64,000 nt of DNA from Epithemia pelagica (GCA_946965045.2 OX337231.1:1302001-1366000), one strand, 5' to 3'; counted from the first letter of the stretch, positions 1-10,181 are shown. Program-made: numbers and translations. Notes: a model not told the origin generated them from the letters alone.

Positions 1-688
1 ACAAAATAGAGTACTTGTGAAAGTCCGTGTTGTATCCATTGACTGTTGTATTTTTGGTATTGATTGTATTTCCGTAACTTGACAGTGTATGAATCGACCC
101 GTGGATTAGACCGTCATCTCGGCCAAAGTGCTCCATGATATCAATTTCACCACAAGCGGGCCACCGCACTGTTTGACTTTGAATATTTGTTTCGGGGTAC
201 CAAAATCCACCGACTTCGTCCACGTTTTGACCAAGCATCCAGATTGCTGGCCAGGTGCCCGAACCACCATTGAATTTAGCCCTTACATCCACACGGCCGT
301 AGGTAAAAGAAAATTTGGAGTTGAGTCGGGCTGATGTATAATGGAGCCGTAGTGCCTGATCCAGATACATTTCTTTTTTCGCCACAATGTTCAATACACC
401 ATCTTGAACGAACGAATTTTCGATTCGATTGGTGTAATGCTGTTCTTCGTTATTGTACCACCCAATTGGTGTCGGAATCTGAGTTTGATGAAACCAATTT
501 TCCTCGCAAACAGGTCCGTCCACTTCGAATTCATCCTCCCATACCAAAACATAGCCTGCTCCAGGAACCAATCCAGTACGGCCTGACGAGCATGTCCTTC
601 CAGTGACAGACTGGGGCTCTGGTTGCAGGGCAACAACCAGGTCCACCGTCACGATCAATATTGACGAAAGCAACCTTCTTGGGCGCAT
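1..688 (-). CDS. GH16 beta-glucanase (laminarinase-like), N-terminal part
   Basis: An open frame of 229 codons runs from an ATG at 686-688 off the left edge without a stop. It starts with a secretion-signal-like stretch (two Arg, then a hydrophobic run up to about residue 22). It continues with a GH16 catalytic domain: VWEDEF near residue 50, SARLNSK and FTYGRVDVRA near 120-135, and the active-site signature GEIDIMEHFG at about 180-189, whose two Glu flanking the Asp are the family nucleophile and acid/base. It is clearly paralogous to the gene at 27018-30569, matching it almost block for block. GH16 enzymes of this group cleave beta-1,3-glucans; in a diatom the likely substrates are chrysolaminarin or algal/bacterial laminarin outside the cell. 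The C-terminus, and whether it has accessory modules like its paralogue, lies outside the window. Confidence 0.85.
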   Translation of the reverse strand, partial: MRPRRLLSSILIVTVDLVVALQPEPQSVTGRTCSSGRTGLVPGAGYVLVWEDEFEVDGPVCEENWFHQTQIPTPIGWYNNEEQHYTNRIENSFVQDGVLNIVAKKEMYLDQALRLHYTSARLNSKFSFTYGRVDVRAKFNGGSGTWPAIWMLGQNVDEVGGFWYPETNIQSQTVRWPACGEIDIMEHFGRDDGLIHGSIHTLSSYGNTINTKNTTVNGYNTDFHKYSIL

Positions 689-713
689 ATCTTATTTTAT
701 TCTTAGATCCTTG

Positions 714-775
714 TCCCCTCTCGATCTTTTTCGTTCTTGACTCCTCTCTCGATCTTTTTCGTTCTCCACTCCCCT
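714..775. repeat. Tandem pyrimidine-rich repeat in the GH16 leader
   Basis: A block of the form CCTCTCGATCTTTTTCGTTC occurs twice in close succession (about 716-738 and 744-766) with a truncated third start (CCCCTCTCGC). It lies just upstream of the minus-strand GH16 start, so on the coding strand it is a purine-rich 5' leader or promoter tract. No function can be assigned. Confidence 0.5.
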
Positions 776-1774
776 CTCGCAGGTTTGTCTTGTTGGATCT
801 TCCTTCTGGTCTATTTTTGGTGTGGTCGTCTAGAGAGGGTTGCCGATTTTGTTGCTTTGGGGGAGTTGTTGTGAGACTGGATGTTGGATCGTGTAACTCC
901 ACAATGTCCAACGGTTACAACTTACAATACAACGACGACCTACAACGACATTCGCTGAGTCATTATCACCAGTGTACAAGCCAGCGTCTGGATTTCTGGT
1001 TGGGTGTGATGTACGACCGATATCAAAGTACACGTGTACAACCCAAAAATGTCGATTCGTCATAAGTAGTGTATGCCAAATTCGGTAGAGATTTTTAAGC
1101 TCACGACCATAACCAGATAAAAACGGGACCAACGACAATATGTGGTCAGTGGTCAGTGTTATTTACACGAGAACGAGTAACCTTGTGTCATTGGGTGCAA
1201 TACTGGCGCGAAGATCGGGCAAGGCGCGACACGCCTGGCGGCATTGCCGTTGCCACAAAATAGTGAACGAGATCAGCAGAGCGAAAAAGCCACAATAGTC
1301 TTGTCGAATTGCATCACGAATGCGATAATGAATCATACGTTACCAACATGGAGACGTTCAGAGATGCATCCATCGACCACTAGTAGTATTAAGAAACGAA
1401 ACAACCAATGAATGGCGTTTACGAGGACGATGGCCGGGACGAATTACGAATCCATGCAAGACCAGGCATGGCAACCTCATACTTTGCCGGACCTGGAAAC
1501 ACAAGCAGCCCTTGCCTGTCACAGAGGCTCCCACTAACTCAACCAGAAAAGCTCATGCGGATGTTTTCTCTTGCCAATGGGAACGCGCTTCTATTCCAAC
1601 GAATCTCTCGCGGATATGTGGAAATGACAAATCCTTCGGTGTCAATAAGGGATTAAGATATTAAGTATAATGTAAATCCTGTTTTCGTCCGATCTAATCA
1701 TGATAACGGACGGTACCCAACAAGGAAAGGCTTCCTTGTGAGTTCATGCATCGGCTCATCTCTGTCGATTGCAG
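776..1774. other. Intergenic region, no gene recognised
   Basis: About 1 kb between the divergent GH16 start and the 3' end of the minus-strand membrane-protein gene. Short open frames exist (for example 82 codons at 1408-1656), but none has recognisable domains or a signal sequence. No RNA gene was seen. Confidence 0.5.
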
Positions 1775-3577
1775 TTACTCGTCATCGTCGTCGTCTGCTG
1801 CTGCCGGATCGTGGGGTGGCTGTACCCGTCCTGGACCATTGTTGTCATTATTGTGTGGGTTCGCCGGTCCTTCTTCTTCGGCGGCGGCAGGTCTCTCCTC
1901 TGCTGCGGCGGGATGATGATCATCGCCTTGAGGTCTCCACATGGGGAAAATGCTCAAGAAAAAGGATCCCAACAAATAAATGACATCGGCCACGACATTC
2001 CACAACGTCATGACGAGACCAGGTACTGCATTATTATTGTTGGGAGGACGGGCAATGCGACCTCGAACCACAAAGCGCTGCACCCAATGATTGGGTGGTG
2101 GTGGTGGTTGGTTGGGATCGTTTTGATTGTTGTTATTACCTCCATTGTTGTTGTTGTTGTTGTTATTGTTCTGGCCAGGCAAGGCAGCACCTCCTCCACC
2201 CACTGCTGGACGTGGACGAGGGGGTTGTTGCGGATTTCGGTCCTCTTCGAGGGCTTGCAAAATGTCTTGAACCTTTTCTCCCTGTACCAGTACTCGAAAG
2301 GGATAACGTTCCTTGACAAAAAAGTGGTACAAAAAGTTCAAATATCCGGTTTGTCCCAAAAATCCTGCAATCACCAAGCCCATTAAAACGTACACTTTAA
2401 AAGGGATCTGAGACCACCACGACGCTGATGACGAATCGTCTAATTTTCGTCGTGAGGCCGACGACAAGACACGTCCCAACAAAATCGACAACATGACAAT
2501 AACTTTGAAAATGACGCCCCACTGAAAGTCTTGAACTTGTTGCCGACGAACCTTGTCAAATAAGATGGCCAATTGTACCAATTGACTTTGACGAACCGTC
2601 GCCCAGGCACGCTGCCATACGGGTGCTCGTCGTCGAGCGGCCGGAGCGTCATTTCGTCGTTGTTGTTGTTGCTGCGGCTGCGGTTCTGCTGCGGGTTCAG
2701 GAGTACCATCCAAAATGGGAGGTTGTGGTTCGTGGGGTACAGGTGGTACCACGGTAGTTGGTGGAGTCGTCTTTGTTGAACTGGTAGTGGGTCCTGCTGA
2801 ATCGGAAGGAAGAGGAGGAGAATGATCCTCATTGTGTGGATAATAATGCGCTGCAGGAGGCACGTGTCGTGCCGCTTGAAATGACAGTTGTTCTTGTTGG
2901 TCTCGTACGGTTTCAGTCAATTCATCGACTCGTCGTTGCAAATTTAAAATCAATGTAGTTTGAACTTGTAATTGTTCCAAAATACGAGCCCCTTCGACAC
3001 TGGTAGCCTTGCTGCTACTACCACCCGCACTACTGAATCCCATCCGAAAGGAGGCTGAACCAGGATCGGTTAGTTCGGACGCCATGGGAGAAAAGAGGGC
3101 TTGTCGTTGTTGAGATGTGGGCACGGGTGTTTCTTCTTCTTCTTCTTCGGCTGCTGCTGCTGCTTTGGGAGGGGCCTTGGTACCTGAATCAATGGTTGTC
3201 TCGGCGACTGCTTTGGTAGGAGTCGTTGGTCCATAAATATCGACCGAGGGCAAGGGAGGAGAAGACGAAGAAGCAGATTCCTCCATCCTGCCCAAAAACG
3301 GAGAAGACGAAACAGGATTGGTCTGGGAATCGGTGGCGGCTGGAGGAAACAAGGGGTTTCCAGCTTCCGTCCGATCCTGAACATGTTGTTTCAAGGCGGT
3401 CCAGGAATCAGGATCAAAGGGAGCCGATTCCAATCCAGCTTGTTGCAATATCTTTTGCAATTGATCCTCCACCATGGTTGTGGGATTGGTGGGAGTGGAT
3501 TCCATGGCCATTCCGTGTACCGTATTACTCCTTCGTGTGTCCTCTCGAGATGTTTGGTGAGTTTTGTTTGGTGACAC
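1775..3577 (-). CDS. Uncharacterised membrane protein, HERP-like layout
   Basis: 600 codons. The N-terminal half is Ser/Pro/Ala-rich and disordered, with a short predicted coiled coil around residues 205-240. Two closely spaced hydrophobic segments lie near residues 352-372 and 393-415, followed by the amphipathic block NFLYHFFVKERYPFR. A Pro/Asn-rich linker (including a run of nine Asn) leads to a third hydrophobic segment near 535-560 ending in FPMWRP, and an acidic tail of Asp/Glu. The paired hydrophobic hairpin, Asn/Pro linker and short C-terminal membrane helix resemble the C-terminal half of ER-membrane HERP/HERPUD proteins, but the N-terminal ubiquitin-like domain of that family is not visible. 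I therefore infer an ER or other endomembrane protein and make no functional claim. The annotated Met may be too early; a Met near residue 23 or 35 is also possible. Confidence 0.6.
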   Translation of the reverse strand: MSPNKTHQTSREDTRRSNTVHGMAMESTPTNPTTMVEDQLQKILQQAGLESAPFDPDSWTALKQHVQDRTEAGNPLFPPAATDSQTNPVSSSPFLGRMEESASSSSPPLPSVDIYGPTTPTKAVAETTIDSGTKAPPKAAAAAEEEEEETPVPTSQQRQALFSPMASELTDPGSASFRMGFSSAGGSSSKATSVEGARILEQLQVQTTLILNLQRRVDELTETVRDQQEQLSFQAARHVPPAAHYYPHNEDHSPPLPSDSAGPTTSSTKTTPPTTVVPPVPHEPQPPILDGTPEPAAEPQPQQQQQRRNDAPAARRRAPVWQRAWATVRQSQLVQLAILFDKVRRQQVQDFQWGVIFKVIVMLSILLGRVLSSASRRKLDDSSSASWWSQIPFKVYVLMGLVIAGFLGQTGYLNFLYHFFVKERYPFRVLVQGEKVQDILQALEEDRNPQQPPRPRPAVGGGGAALPGQNNNNNNNNNGGNNNNQNDPNQPPPPPNHWVQRFVVRGRIARPPNNNNAVPGLVMTLWNVVADVIYLLGSFFLSIFPMWRPQGDDHHPAAAEERPAAAEEEGPANPHNNDNNGPGRVQPPHDPAAADDDDDE

Positions 3578-3985
3578 TTTGATGGAAAGGTATCACTCCA
3601 GTGGTCCACAATCCGCTGGTCTCGTCACACCGGAACGAATGACACAAAAGAAGACAAAGCTAGATGCTGAATGACAAGTATCGTCGTCTTGGAGTCTTTC
3701 CTCGAAATGACAACAACATGTGACAGGAAACAGGAAGGGGGGAACTTCGCACCCCACACCGATCTTTTGGTCGCTTTCCATGACCGAGGTGCGACTCATC
3801 GGTGACCTAAGGACTACTATGTCTATCCAAAGTCCAGTGAAGTTGGAAGCACTCTAGGAGTACGTTCTTTACAACTTACTCCTACAACATTTATATCTAG
3901 AGAAGGCTGATCAACAGACATGCCTTCCTCACAAGCAACCACAGAATGTCCAATTCTTGCCGCTTACCGAGTCGGACGAACGTGT

Positions 3986-4999
3986 CTACTGTTCGGGTTG
4001 GACCTCCTCCTCTTCTTTCTTTTCCTCTCCATTCGTTTCCTTCTTGGTCTTATCGTTCTGGCCCACTTCTCCCGTAATGAGTTTGGATCGTTCGGCAACC
4101 CAATCGTAAAAGTCTGGTTTACTGGCGATAATTTCGGCATGTGCCGGTCGTTTCCCTTCGCGGACTTCTTCCGATACCTTGAGAATCATCCTCCACACGG
4201 AGCTAATCGCATTGCGGGTGACAAAATTTAGAAAGGAATGAGGGACAAAGTTAATAATGGGATCGCAGTACAAGACCGTCGTGAGCAAAATCTTGCTTTC
4301 ATTTTCCGGATATTTCCCCTTGGAATGTTTCAACGCTGGATGGTCGTTGGGGCAAGGGCGAAACAAGAAACTCGCGTCAAAGGTCATGCGTACGACACCC
4401 TTATCCGGCGGTGGCACCAATCCATTGTCAAAGGACTCATCGACCGTCACCAACTTGGCGCCAACGGTTTGCGAAACCTCGCCATCTTCTTCGGCAAAGC
4501 CCCAAAAGACAATTTCTCGCTTGTTCATGGGAAAGGGCAAATCGACCGTCAACTGGACGACTTGTTCACATCGGCCTCGTTGCTTCAACTTGATGGAGCG
4601 GTTGATTCCCATTTTGAACGGAAATTTCCAAGAAGGAAACCAGGTTTCGTACAAGTCTGTTTCGTTCATGACAGATAAGAAGGGAACGTACAATGACGAT
4701 TCAATGACGGATTCAATGCGACAGAGGAGTTTGCCACCATCCTCGAGCTTGTAATAGACAATGAAATCGCGATTGCCATGCGATTCGCCTTGTTTCTTCC
4801 ACCCCTCGGATGAAGGTGCCATGAGTTGCTCTCGCAAGGTTTCCGAAACTTGGGCCCGTCGCAAAAATTCTTGATGGTTTTCCTTCAACAAGGACTTGTC
4901 TTGAATTTGTCGCAACAAACGAGCACCCGGTATGATCTGGTCATCTTCGCACAAGCGAGTGCCTTCCTTTAGCAATTCGTTATCATCAGTGCCTACCAT
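3986..4999 (-). CDS. START/Bet v1-like lipid-binding protein
   Basis: 337 codons. The start is supported by an ATG at 4997-4999 in a CCATGG-type context. The protein is soluble, with no signal peptide or membrane helix. Residues about 75-300 carry the pattern of a START-type helix-grip fold: an alternating beta region (RDFIVYYKLEDGGKLLCRIE), then ETDLYETWFPSWKF, a basic strand (RCEQVVQLTVDLPFPMNKRE), and a C-terminal helix beginning near PHSFLNFVTRNAIS that ends with a region typical of START lipid-transfer proteins. The tail is Lys/Glu-rich and disordered. START proteins bind a single lipid or sterol in a cavity; the ligand cannot be predicted. The gene is transcribed divergently from the transporter that starts at 5647. 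Confidence 0.7.
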   Translation of the reverse strand: MVGTDDNELLKEGTRLCEDDQIIPGARLLRQIQDKSLLKENHQEFLRRAQVSETLREQLMAPSSEGWKKQGESHGNRDFIVYYKLEDGGKLLCRIESVIESSLYVPFLSVMNETDLYETWFPSWKFPFKMGINRSIKLKQRGRCEQVVQLTVDLPFPMNKREIVFWGFAEEDGEVSQTVGAKLVTVDESFDNGLVPPPDKGVVRMTFDASFLFRPCPNDHPALKHSKGKYPENESKILLTTVLYCDPIINFVPHSFLNFVTRNAISSVWRMILKVSEEVREGKRPAHAEIIASKPDFYDWVAERSKLITGEVGQNDKTKKETNGEEKKEEEEVQPEQ

Positions 5000-5646
5000 G
5001 GTTGCTTTTGTTGTTGTTGTCGCTTCTTATAAACTGTTCGAATGCACCACAGAAGGATGGTTGAGAGATGCCGACGAGTGAAGAAAGGATATTCATTATT
5101 CATGCCATCCATGTCGATCTGTGAATTGGATTGCTAGATAACTCCAAGCGTCCATTGTAAATTCGTGAATGAAAAGGTAGTAGATCATGTTAATCTAACA
5201 CACGCAACAAATACTTCATTCCCGCTAAGTAGCGCTAGAGTTTGGATAGTTCCTGCGTGCATGCATTTTTCGCACGCAATGACAGGTCCGTTCCGCGACC
5301 AGCAACTGGTTGAAGATCTCAGATAGGCCCCACCTTGCCATCTTTTCACTGACCACAGAATCTGATCATCGGCTATCTGAGCATTATGAGTCTCGATAAC
5401 ATTGTGGTCAGTGAAACAAATCGGAAGAGGGGAAGGCAAAACCCAAGACACACCGCGTCGTTCTGTAGAGGTGCAAAATCTTTTCTTTGTCGATTTATCT
5501 TGTTCTCATCTTCTGTTTGTGATCTTGTATAAAGCTCTGTCTGACCGAATAAACAAGAGTGGAGCCTGTCTCTTGTGTAAACTTTATTTTCTCTTGAGAG
5601 CAAAGGACCAAGGATTCCACTTTCTTTCTTCCTCAATTGATTGACC
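5000..5646. other. Divergent promoter region with an inverted repeat
   Basis: A 647-bp space between the START gene (minus) and the first transporter (plus). It holds no supported gene. Its only clear structure is the 14-bp inverted repeat at 5344-5416. Confidence 0.5.
5344..5416. repeat. 14-bp perfect inverted repeat upstream of transporter gene
   Basis: TTTCACTGACCACA at 5344-5357 is matched by its exact reverse complement at 5403-5416, separated by 45 bases. It sits about 230 bp upstream of the transporter start codon. It could be a pair of divergent binding sites or a hairpin; neither is demonstrated. Confidence 0.5.
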
Positions 5647-7730
5647 ATGGCCGACAGCAATCCTTCTCCACAAGATGAAGATCCGCCCGCCCCCTTGCCG
5701 GAAAATGGCGGTGGCAGTACATCGAACCAACCTCCGTCTCGTCAAGTCTCGACGATCTCCATGCCGAAAAAGAAATCTGGATTGTTTGGAGCGTCGTCCA
5801 ATATGATCAATTCCATTGTGGGTGCTGGAATGTAAGTCTTCTTGTCATTGTTCTTGTTGCCACGTGATGAAGGAGGACGGTCATTGGTAATGATCTGACC
5901 ACAATTGAAAAACTTCTAACCTTCTTGCCTTTGCGTGTCATAACGATGCAATCTACAACATTACAACGCCAGTATTGGCATCCCCTACGCCATGTCTCGA
6001 GCAGGTTTGGTGGTGGGTATCCTCATGTTTATTTTGGTGGCCTACTTGACCGACAAGTCCTTGCGTATGATTATCGAATTGGCGCGCTTTCATCCCAAAT
6101 TGCGTCATTTTGGCGTCTTGACCTTTGAAGATTTGGCACGCATCCCATTTGGACGGTTTGGAGCAGGTTGGATTCTAGCCGTCATGTTTATTGTCGCCTA
6201 TGGAGCCATGGTTGCATATTTGCTCATTATCAAACACAATCTTCCAGCGGTACGTTGTCGTGTGAGAATGAGAAGGAGGACGACCACTAGGTCGCTTCTG
6301 TCACATGTCTCCCGGTATTGAGCTCACATTTGGTATTGGAACCGTCTCCTTCGCACACTCAGGTTTTGGGGTTAGCCGATGCTGGAGAAGGAAGCTTTTT
6401 GGAGGCCGAAGTGACCATGATTGTCTTCTCTCTCATTATCATTGTTCCATTGTCCATGATGCGTGATATGGTACGTCTCACATTCCCCAAAAATAAGTCT
6501 ACACAAGTGCATACGCAATCAGTGGCTCATCACTGTCTCTTCTCTCGTCAATTCGCACAGGCCACCTTGGCCAAAACCTCCTTGTTCAGTGTCTTGGCCG
6601 ATGTATTTTTGACAGGCTTTGTCATGGGTTATTCACCCATTGAATCCACTGTCAGTGATGCCGGTGGCTTTGGTCAAGTATTAAAGGACAATTGGGTCAA
6701 TAGTCAAGTGTTTATTGGTTTGGGCATTATCAGTTTTTCCATGGCTTGCCAACATTCCGCATTTATTGTTTCCAATTCCCTGGAAGACAATACTACCGAA
6801 CGATGGGCCACCGTGACCTTTCGCAGTATTACGACCGCCACTATACTCTGTCTACTCATGGGTGTGACGGGTTATCTCGGATTCTTGGATGATACGGAGG
6901 GTGATATTTTGGTCAATTTTGATTCCGATTCCGTCATGGCCAATGCCGGTCGAGTCCTTCTCTCCATTACCATGTTTGCCACCTATCCCATGGAGCTTTT
7001 TGTGGCACGACACGTACTGGTGGCCCTGTTTTACAAGGGTGACATGGATGGTGTAACAATTGGACCCAATGCCGAAGTAGTGGAGCTTCCTCGATTCTTG
7101 GGTATTCTGGGACGACGTCAAATAATCACCTTGATAATTTACGTGGCAACCTTGTTGCCTGCGCTCGTGGTGAATGATCTAGGACCCGTCTTGAGTATCA
7201 CGGGCGCCGTGGGAGCCAGCTGCATTGCCTACATATCGACTGGTGCCGTTTATTTGGGAGTCAACGGGGAAGACTTTTTGAATTATTGTCGCAACATGCT
7301 CGAAAGCCGGGGCTACAAGGTGAACAAAACTCCCAAACCAACCGAAGTTGAACTACCTGTCGTAGGCGATGCCACGGCAACCATGCCCAATCCAGAACAA
7401 GACAATGACAATATCACCACGGACGAAATTCCTGTCATTCCCAGTGGATTCAAACCCATTTGGTGGTATTTGTTTTTGTTCCCAATTTGGACCAGTTTAG
7501 CTGCCTGGGGTGCCACGGGTACACGAAACTTTTTGCGCCCCATGGTAGAGGGAGGAATGACTGACGTGGATCTTAACGCTCCCGACAGCCAGGATGTGAT
7601 TGGACCACGAAAACGAGATTACTACGTGAGCATGTTTCTTATCACCTTTGGTATCGTGGCAGCTGTGGCGGGTTTGATTGCCAATATTTATTTGGAAGTT
7701 CAAAATGTCTTCTACACACCCACCCGATGA
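5647..7730 (+). CDS. AAAP-family amino-acid transporter 1 (four exons)
   Basis: The spliced model is 5647-5831, 5973-6249, 6363-6470 and 6561-7730, giving 579 residues. All three introns are GT-AG. The first splice rebuilds the family motif NSIVGAGIIGIPYA in transmembrane helix 1, which supports the model. It belongs to the amino acid/auxin permease superfamily (SLC38-like), with about eleven hydrophobic helices, a disordered N-terminus and a cytoplasmic loop near residues 390-440. Members move neutral or cationic amino acids with protons or sodium across the plasma or vacuolar membrane; the substrate is not predictable here. It is a tandem paralogue of the gene at 10953-13360. The intron at 6250-6362 is absent from that copy, while introns 1 and 3 are shared in position and phase. 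Confidence 0.85.
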
Positions 7731-8224
7731 TGATACCTTTGCTCGTATGATGATGCCCTTACAACTTGTTCACATTCAAGCGGCTGTTGCACATAGTCAA
7801 TCGAGAAGAAATATTTTTGGCTGCAGCCCCGTAAGCATCCTATAGAAATATTCCTACCTTCACTATATTGGCGCACTCGTAAGGTTTTGACTGAACTTGC
7901 GCACCAGCAGAAGGATGGTCGTGGACCGTTGTTGTCAATGTAAATGAGTTAACTTATTGAAAATGTAGTGTTCAACGAACAGAATGAGAAAAGTTCCAAT
8001 GTAAGAGACACAACCACGACGCGAAAGAGTGGACAAGAAAATGCCGCAGGCAAATGTCCAGCCTTGTCAAGGTCGACCGTATCTATGACACGCTTCGACC
8101 TGTCATACTGCTTTGTCACATGCCCTTGACAAATCCTCGTCCTCTCTTCGCCTCCATGACTGCAATCTCCCATCCAGAAAATCTCTCCATACGCCATTAC
8201 GAGCATGTGTTGACGTGTTATGAA
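7731..8224. other. Intergenic space between convergent genes
   Basis: Lies between the 3' ends of the plus-strand transporter and the minus-strand CVNH-like gene. No gene or RNA is recognised. Confidence 0.5.
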
Positions 8225-9097
8225 TTAGAGCTCGTCGTGACCAGTAAGTGGGCCTGGACCGGTGGTCATCTTGATTTCATGTTTTTGTTCCTGATCCATA
8301 AGGTTGGTTCCATCTTTGTCCAATTGGATCAGTCGACCTTCCGCGTCAACTGTCCACCCATCTGCCAGCTCCTTCTCTGCATAAATAACGGTATCCGGCT
8401 CGCCGCCGTCTGTCTTAATTGTGATCCGAAAGGCAGCTGTATCTTCAGGGCCGTTGAATTCTTCACACGTCAGTTGCCCATTGGAATTGCTTACTGGACA
8501 AAGATCGTGCATAACAATGCGACTAGACTTGGTATGACCAGACATTGTGTTACAGGCCATGCAACTCAAGACAAAGGTGTTATCCTCGGGAGTATAGTTG
8601 CAACCACTACAACTGTCAAGATAGTCCCCATCTGGAAGCCCTTGTTGTTTCTGGACATACCGAGCGAGCATTCGAACAGTGTCTTCGCAAACCAAATAAC
8701 CGTCGTTGTTTCCGACGGATCTACATCCAGTCACGTCAAGTTTGGATGCATTTGTCGTTCCTCGCGAGTTTTTGCAGGACTCGCAGCTCAGCGATTTACT
8801 CTCTTCGTCAAAGCTACAACCTCCGCAGGATCCCAAAAATGTCCCCTTTGGAAGTTTGCCGGGACCATTTGAGGGAGTTTCACAAACTAGCTTTCCATTG
8901 TCATTCGAAAAGGACGCGCAGGCTTCTGTAGATATTTCCGCATCCACCATCTTACCACAAGATTTGGGGCAATTCTTGCAGAACAAAGTCGCCCCATCCT
9001 CCACCAATCGACATCCATTGCAGGAAGTTTGATACGTTCCTGGAGGAATCCCATCCTCGTTTGGAAGATTGGGGCGGTTCTACAGCCAGATAATCGT
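8225..9097 (-). CDS. Cysteine-rich protein with three cyanovirin-N-like modules
   Basis: The open frame extends from a TGA at 9098-9100 to the stop at 8225. It contains three successive modules of the form GxYxxSCxGC ... LxCxxC ... C ... NxxGxLxCE: one begins near PPGTYQTSC, the next near PKGTFLGSC, the third near PDGDYLDSC. This is the consensus of the CVNH (cyanovirin-N homology) lectin fold, with extra Cys pairs, followed by an 80-residue charged C-terminal segment. CVNH proteins bind high-mannose glycans. The 5' end is unresolved. The reading frame has no suitable Met, an acceptor-like TGTAG lies at 9081-9085, and a signal-peptide-like 18-codon ORF (ATG at 9235-9237) lies upstream but hits TGA (9181-9183) just before plausible donor sites. 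It is either a mis-resolved first exon or a gene with a nonsense mutation after its signal peptide. Confidence 0.5.
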
Positions 9098-9183
9098 CAA
9101 AGGAGAAGGATTCGGATGAGATTATTAGACTTGAAAGCTCCACCACACGCAACAGTTAAAGTTCTTACCTTACTCCTACCTCA

Positions 9184-9237
9184 GGCACTGAGGACGGCGG
9201 GTACGAGCAAAAAGGCAACAAAAAGACGCATCATCAT
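9184..9237 (-). other. Candidate signal-peptide exon of the CVNH-like gene
   Basis: ATG-ATG-ATG followed by a hydrophobic stretch ending in a VLSA-type cleavage site (MMMRLFVAFLLVPAVLSA), too short for normal ORF calling. It is followed at once by TGA and then by GTAGGA and GTAAGA donor-like sites. No canonical splice joins it in frame to the exon ending at 8225, so its status is open. Confidence 0.4.
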
Positions 9238-9573
9238 GGTGAGTATCCTGAAATGACCCAAAAAGAGCGATCCTTCCCAAATTCTCGTGATCGGATCTAT
9301 TATATCAATCTTCCTAGCCATATATCATTCAATATGTAGTCGTTAATGATACGTTAATTATGCGATTGATTTGGGTCGCACTTTGTATTCCAGGGAACTG
9401 CGAACCTCTGCGAACCCCGAATACCGAATACGAATACGAGCCTCTGCGAACTTGCAGCGAACTCGCTCGCCTCTTTGCATAAAAAGAGCTTAAAGCGCCG
9501 GAATCGAATCTTCTTGTGGTATAAAAATCTATTGAACGGGAAAACAACTTGATCGACATTGTTATTTGGAATC
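9238..9573. other. Intergenic, divergent promoter space
   Basis: AT-rich 336-bp region between the CVNH-like gene (minus) and the DUF1772 gene (plus). It contains a short repetitive stretch around 9404-9465 built on CGAACCTCTGCGAAC and GAATACGAATACG units. No gene is seen. Confidence 0.45.
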
Positions 9574-10181
9574 ATGGGTTCATTCACTGCCTTTCAAATG
9601 TTACTGGTTGCAACTGCACTCGTGTGCTGTGTAGACTTTGGCTACGTTCTGCTATTTGACATTGTGATCATGCCGGGTCTCGCCACATTGGATGATGGAC
9701 CGTATCTTCTGTCGTTTCAAGCCATTGATGGTGTCATTCAACGAGGACAACCACTCTTTGGAATCACCTGGATGGGATCTGTGATTGGAATGATTGCGGT
9801 ATGTGTCATGTCCTACAAAATCCACTTTCAAGAACGAGGCGATCGCACGTGGTTCGCACGTGGTTCCTTGTTTTGGCGGTAGCGACCGTGGCTTGGATGA
9901 TTGGTCAAGTTTGTACCTTTGCCGGAAATATTCCCCTCAACAATCGCGTCCATGGCTTGGATATTGAAAATCTGGACGATGCCACCTTGGCGGACGAACG
10001 ACAGAATTTTGAAGCCCCGTGGATTTTGTACAATCGCATTCGTACCATTCTCTTTGGCGTCGTGTCGTTTCTGTTGTTGAAAACCCTCTTGTTTGAGCCT
10101 AGTCCCCGGACACTATCGAGTGGCGCTGCGGTGGGACTGTCGGGCCAGACCGAGGGTTCCAACTACCAAAGCATTGCCTAA
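9574..10181 (+). pseudogene. DUF1772 (anthrone-oxygenase-like) membrane protein with a frameshift
   Basis: Frame 1 from ATG 9574 encodes an N-terminal membrane helix, the block VIMPGLATLDDGPYLLSFQ and a second helix, then runs into a stop at 9880-9882. A different frame carries two more helices (FLVLAVATVAWMIGQVC; LFGVVSFLLLKTLLF) to the stop at 10181. The four-helix pattern and the MPxLxxL...F..I...I...QP motif match DUF1772, the anthrone-oxygenase-like family, normally about 160-200 residues. The break coincides with an 11-bp tandem duplication (GCACGTGGTTC twice, near 9846-9867). Taking one copy away puts both halves into one frame. It is therefore either a recent inactivating mutation or an assembly error. 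An AATAAA at 10304-10309 could mark the transcript end. Confidence 0.65.

Noticed and set aside
1408-1656. 82-codon plus-strand frame
   Set aside because: No recognisable features; probably chance.
8054-8872. 272-codon plus-strand frame
   Set aside because: Runs antisense to the Cys-rich CVNH-like modules; composition and content fit a shadow.
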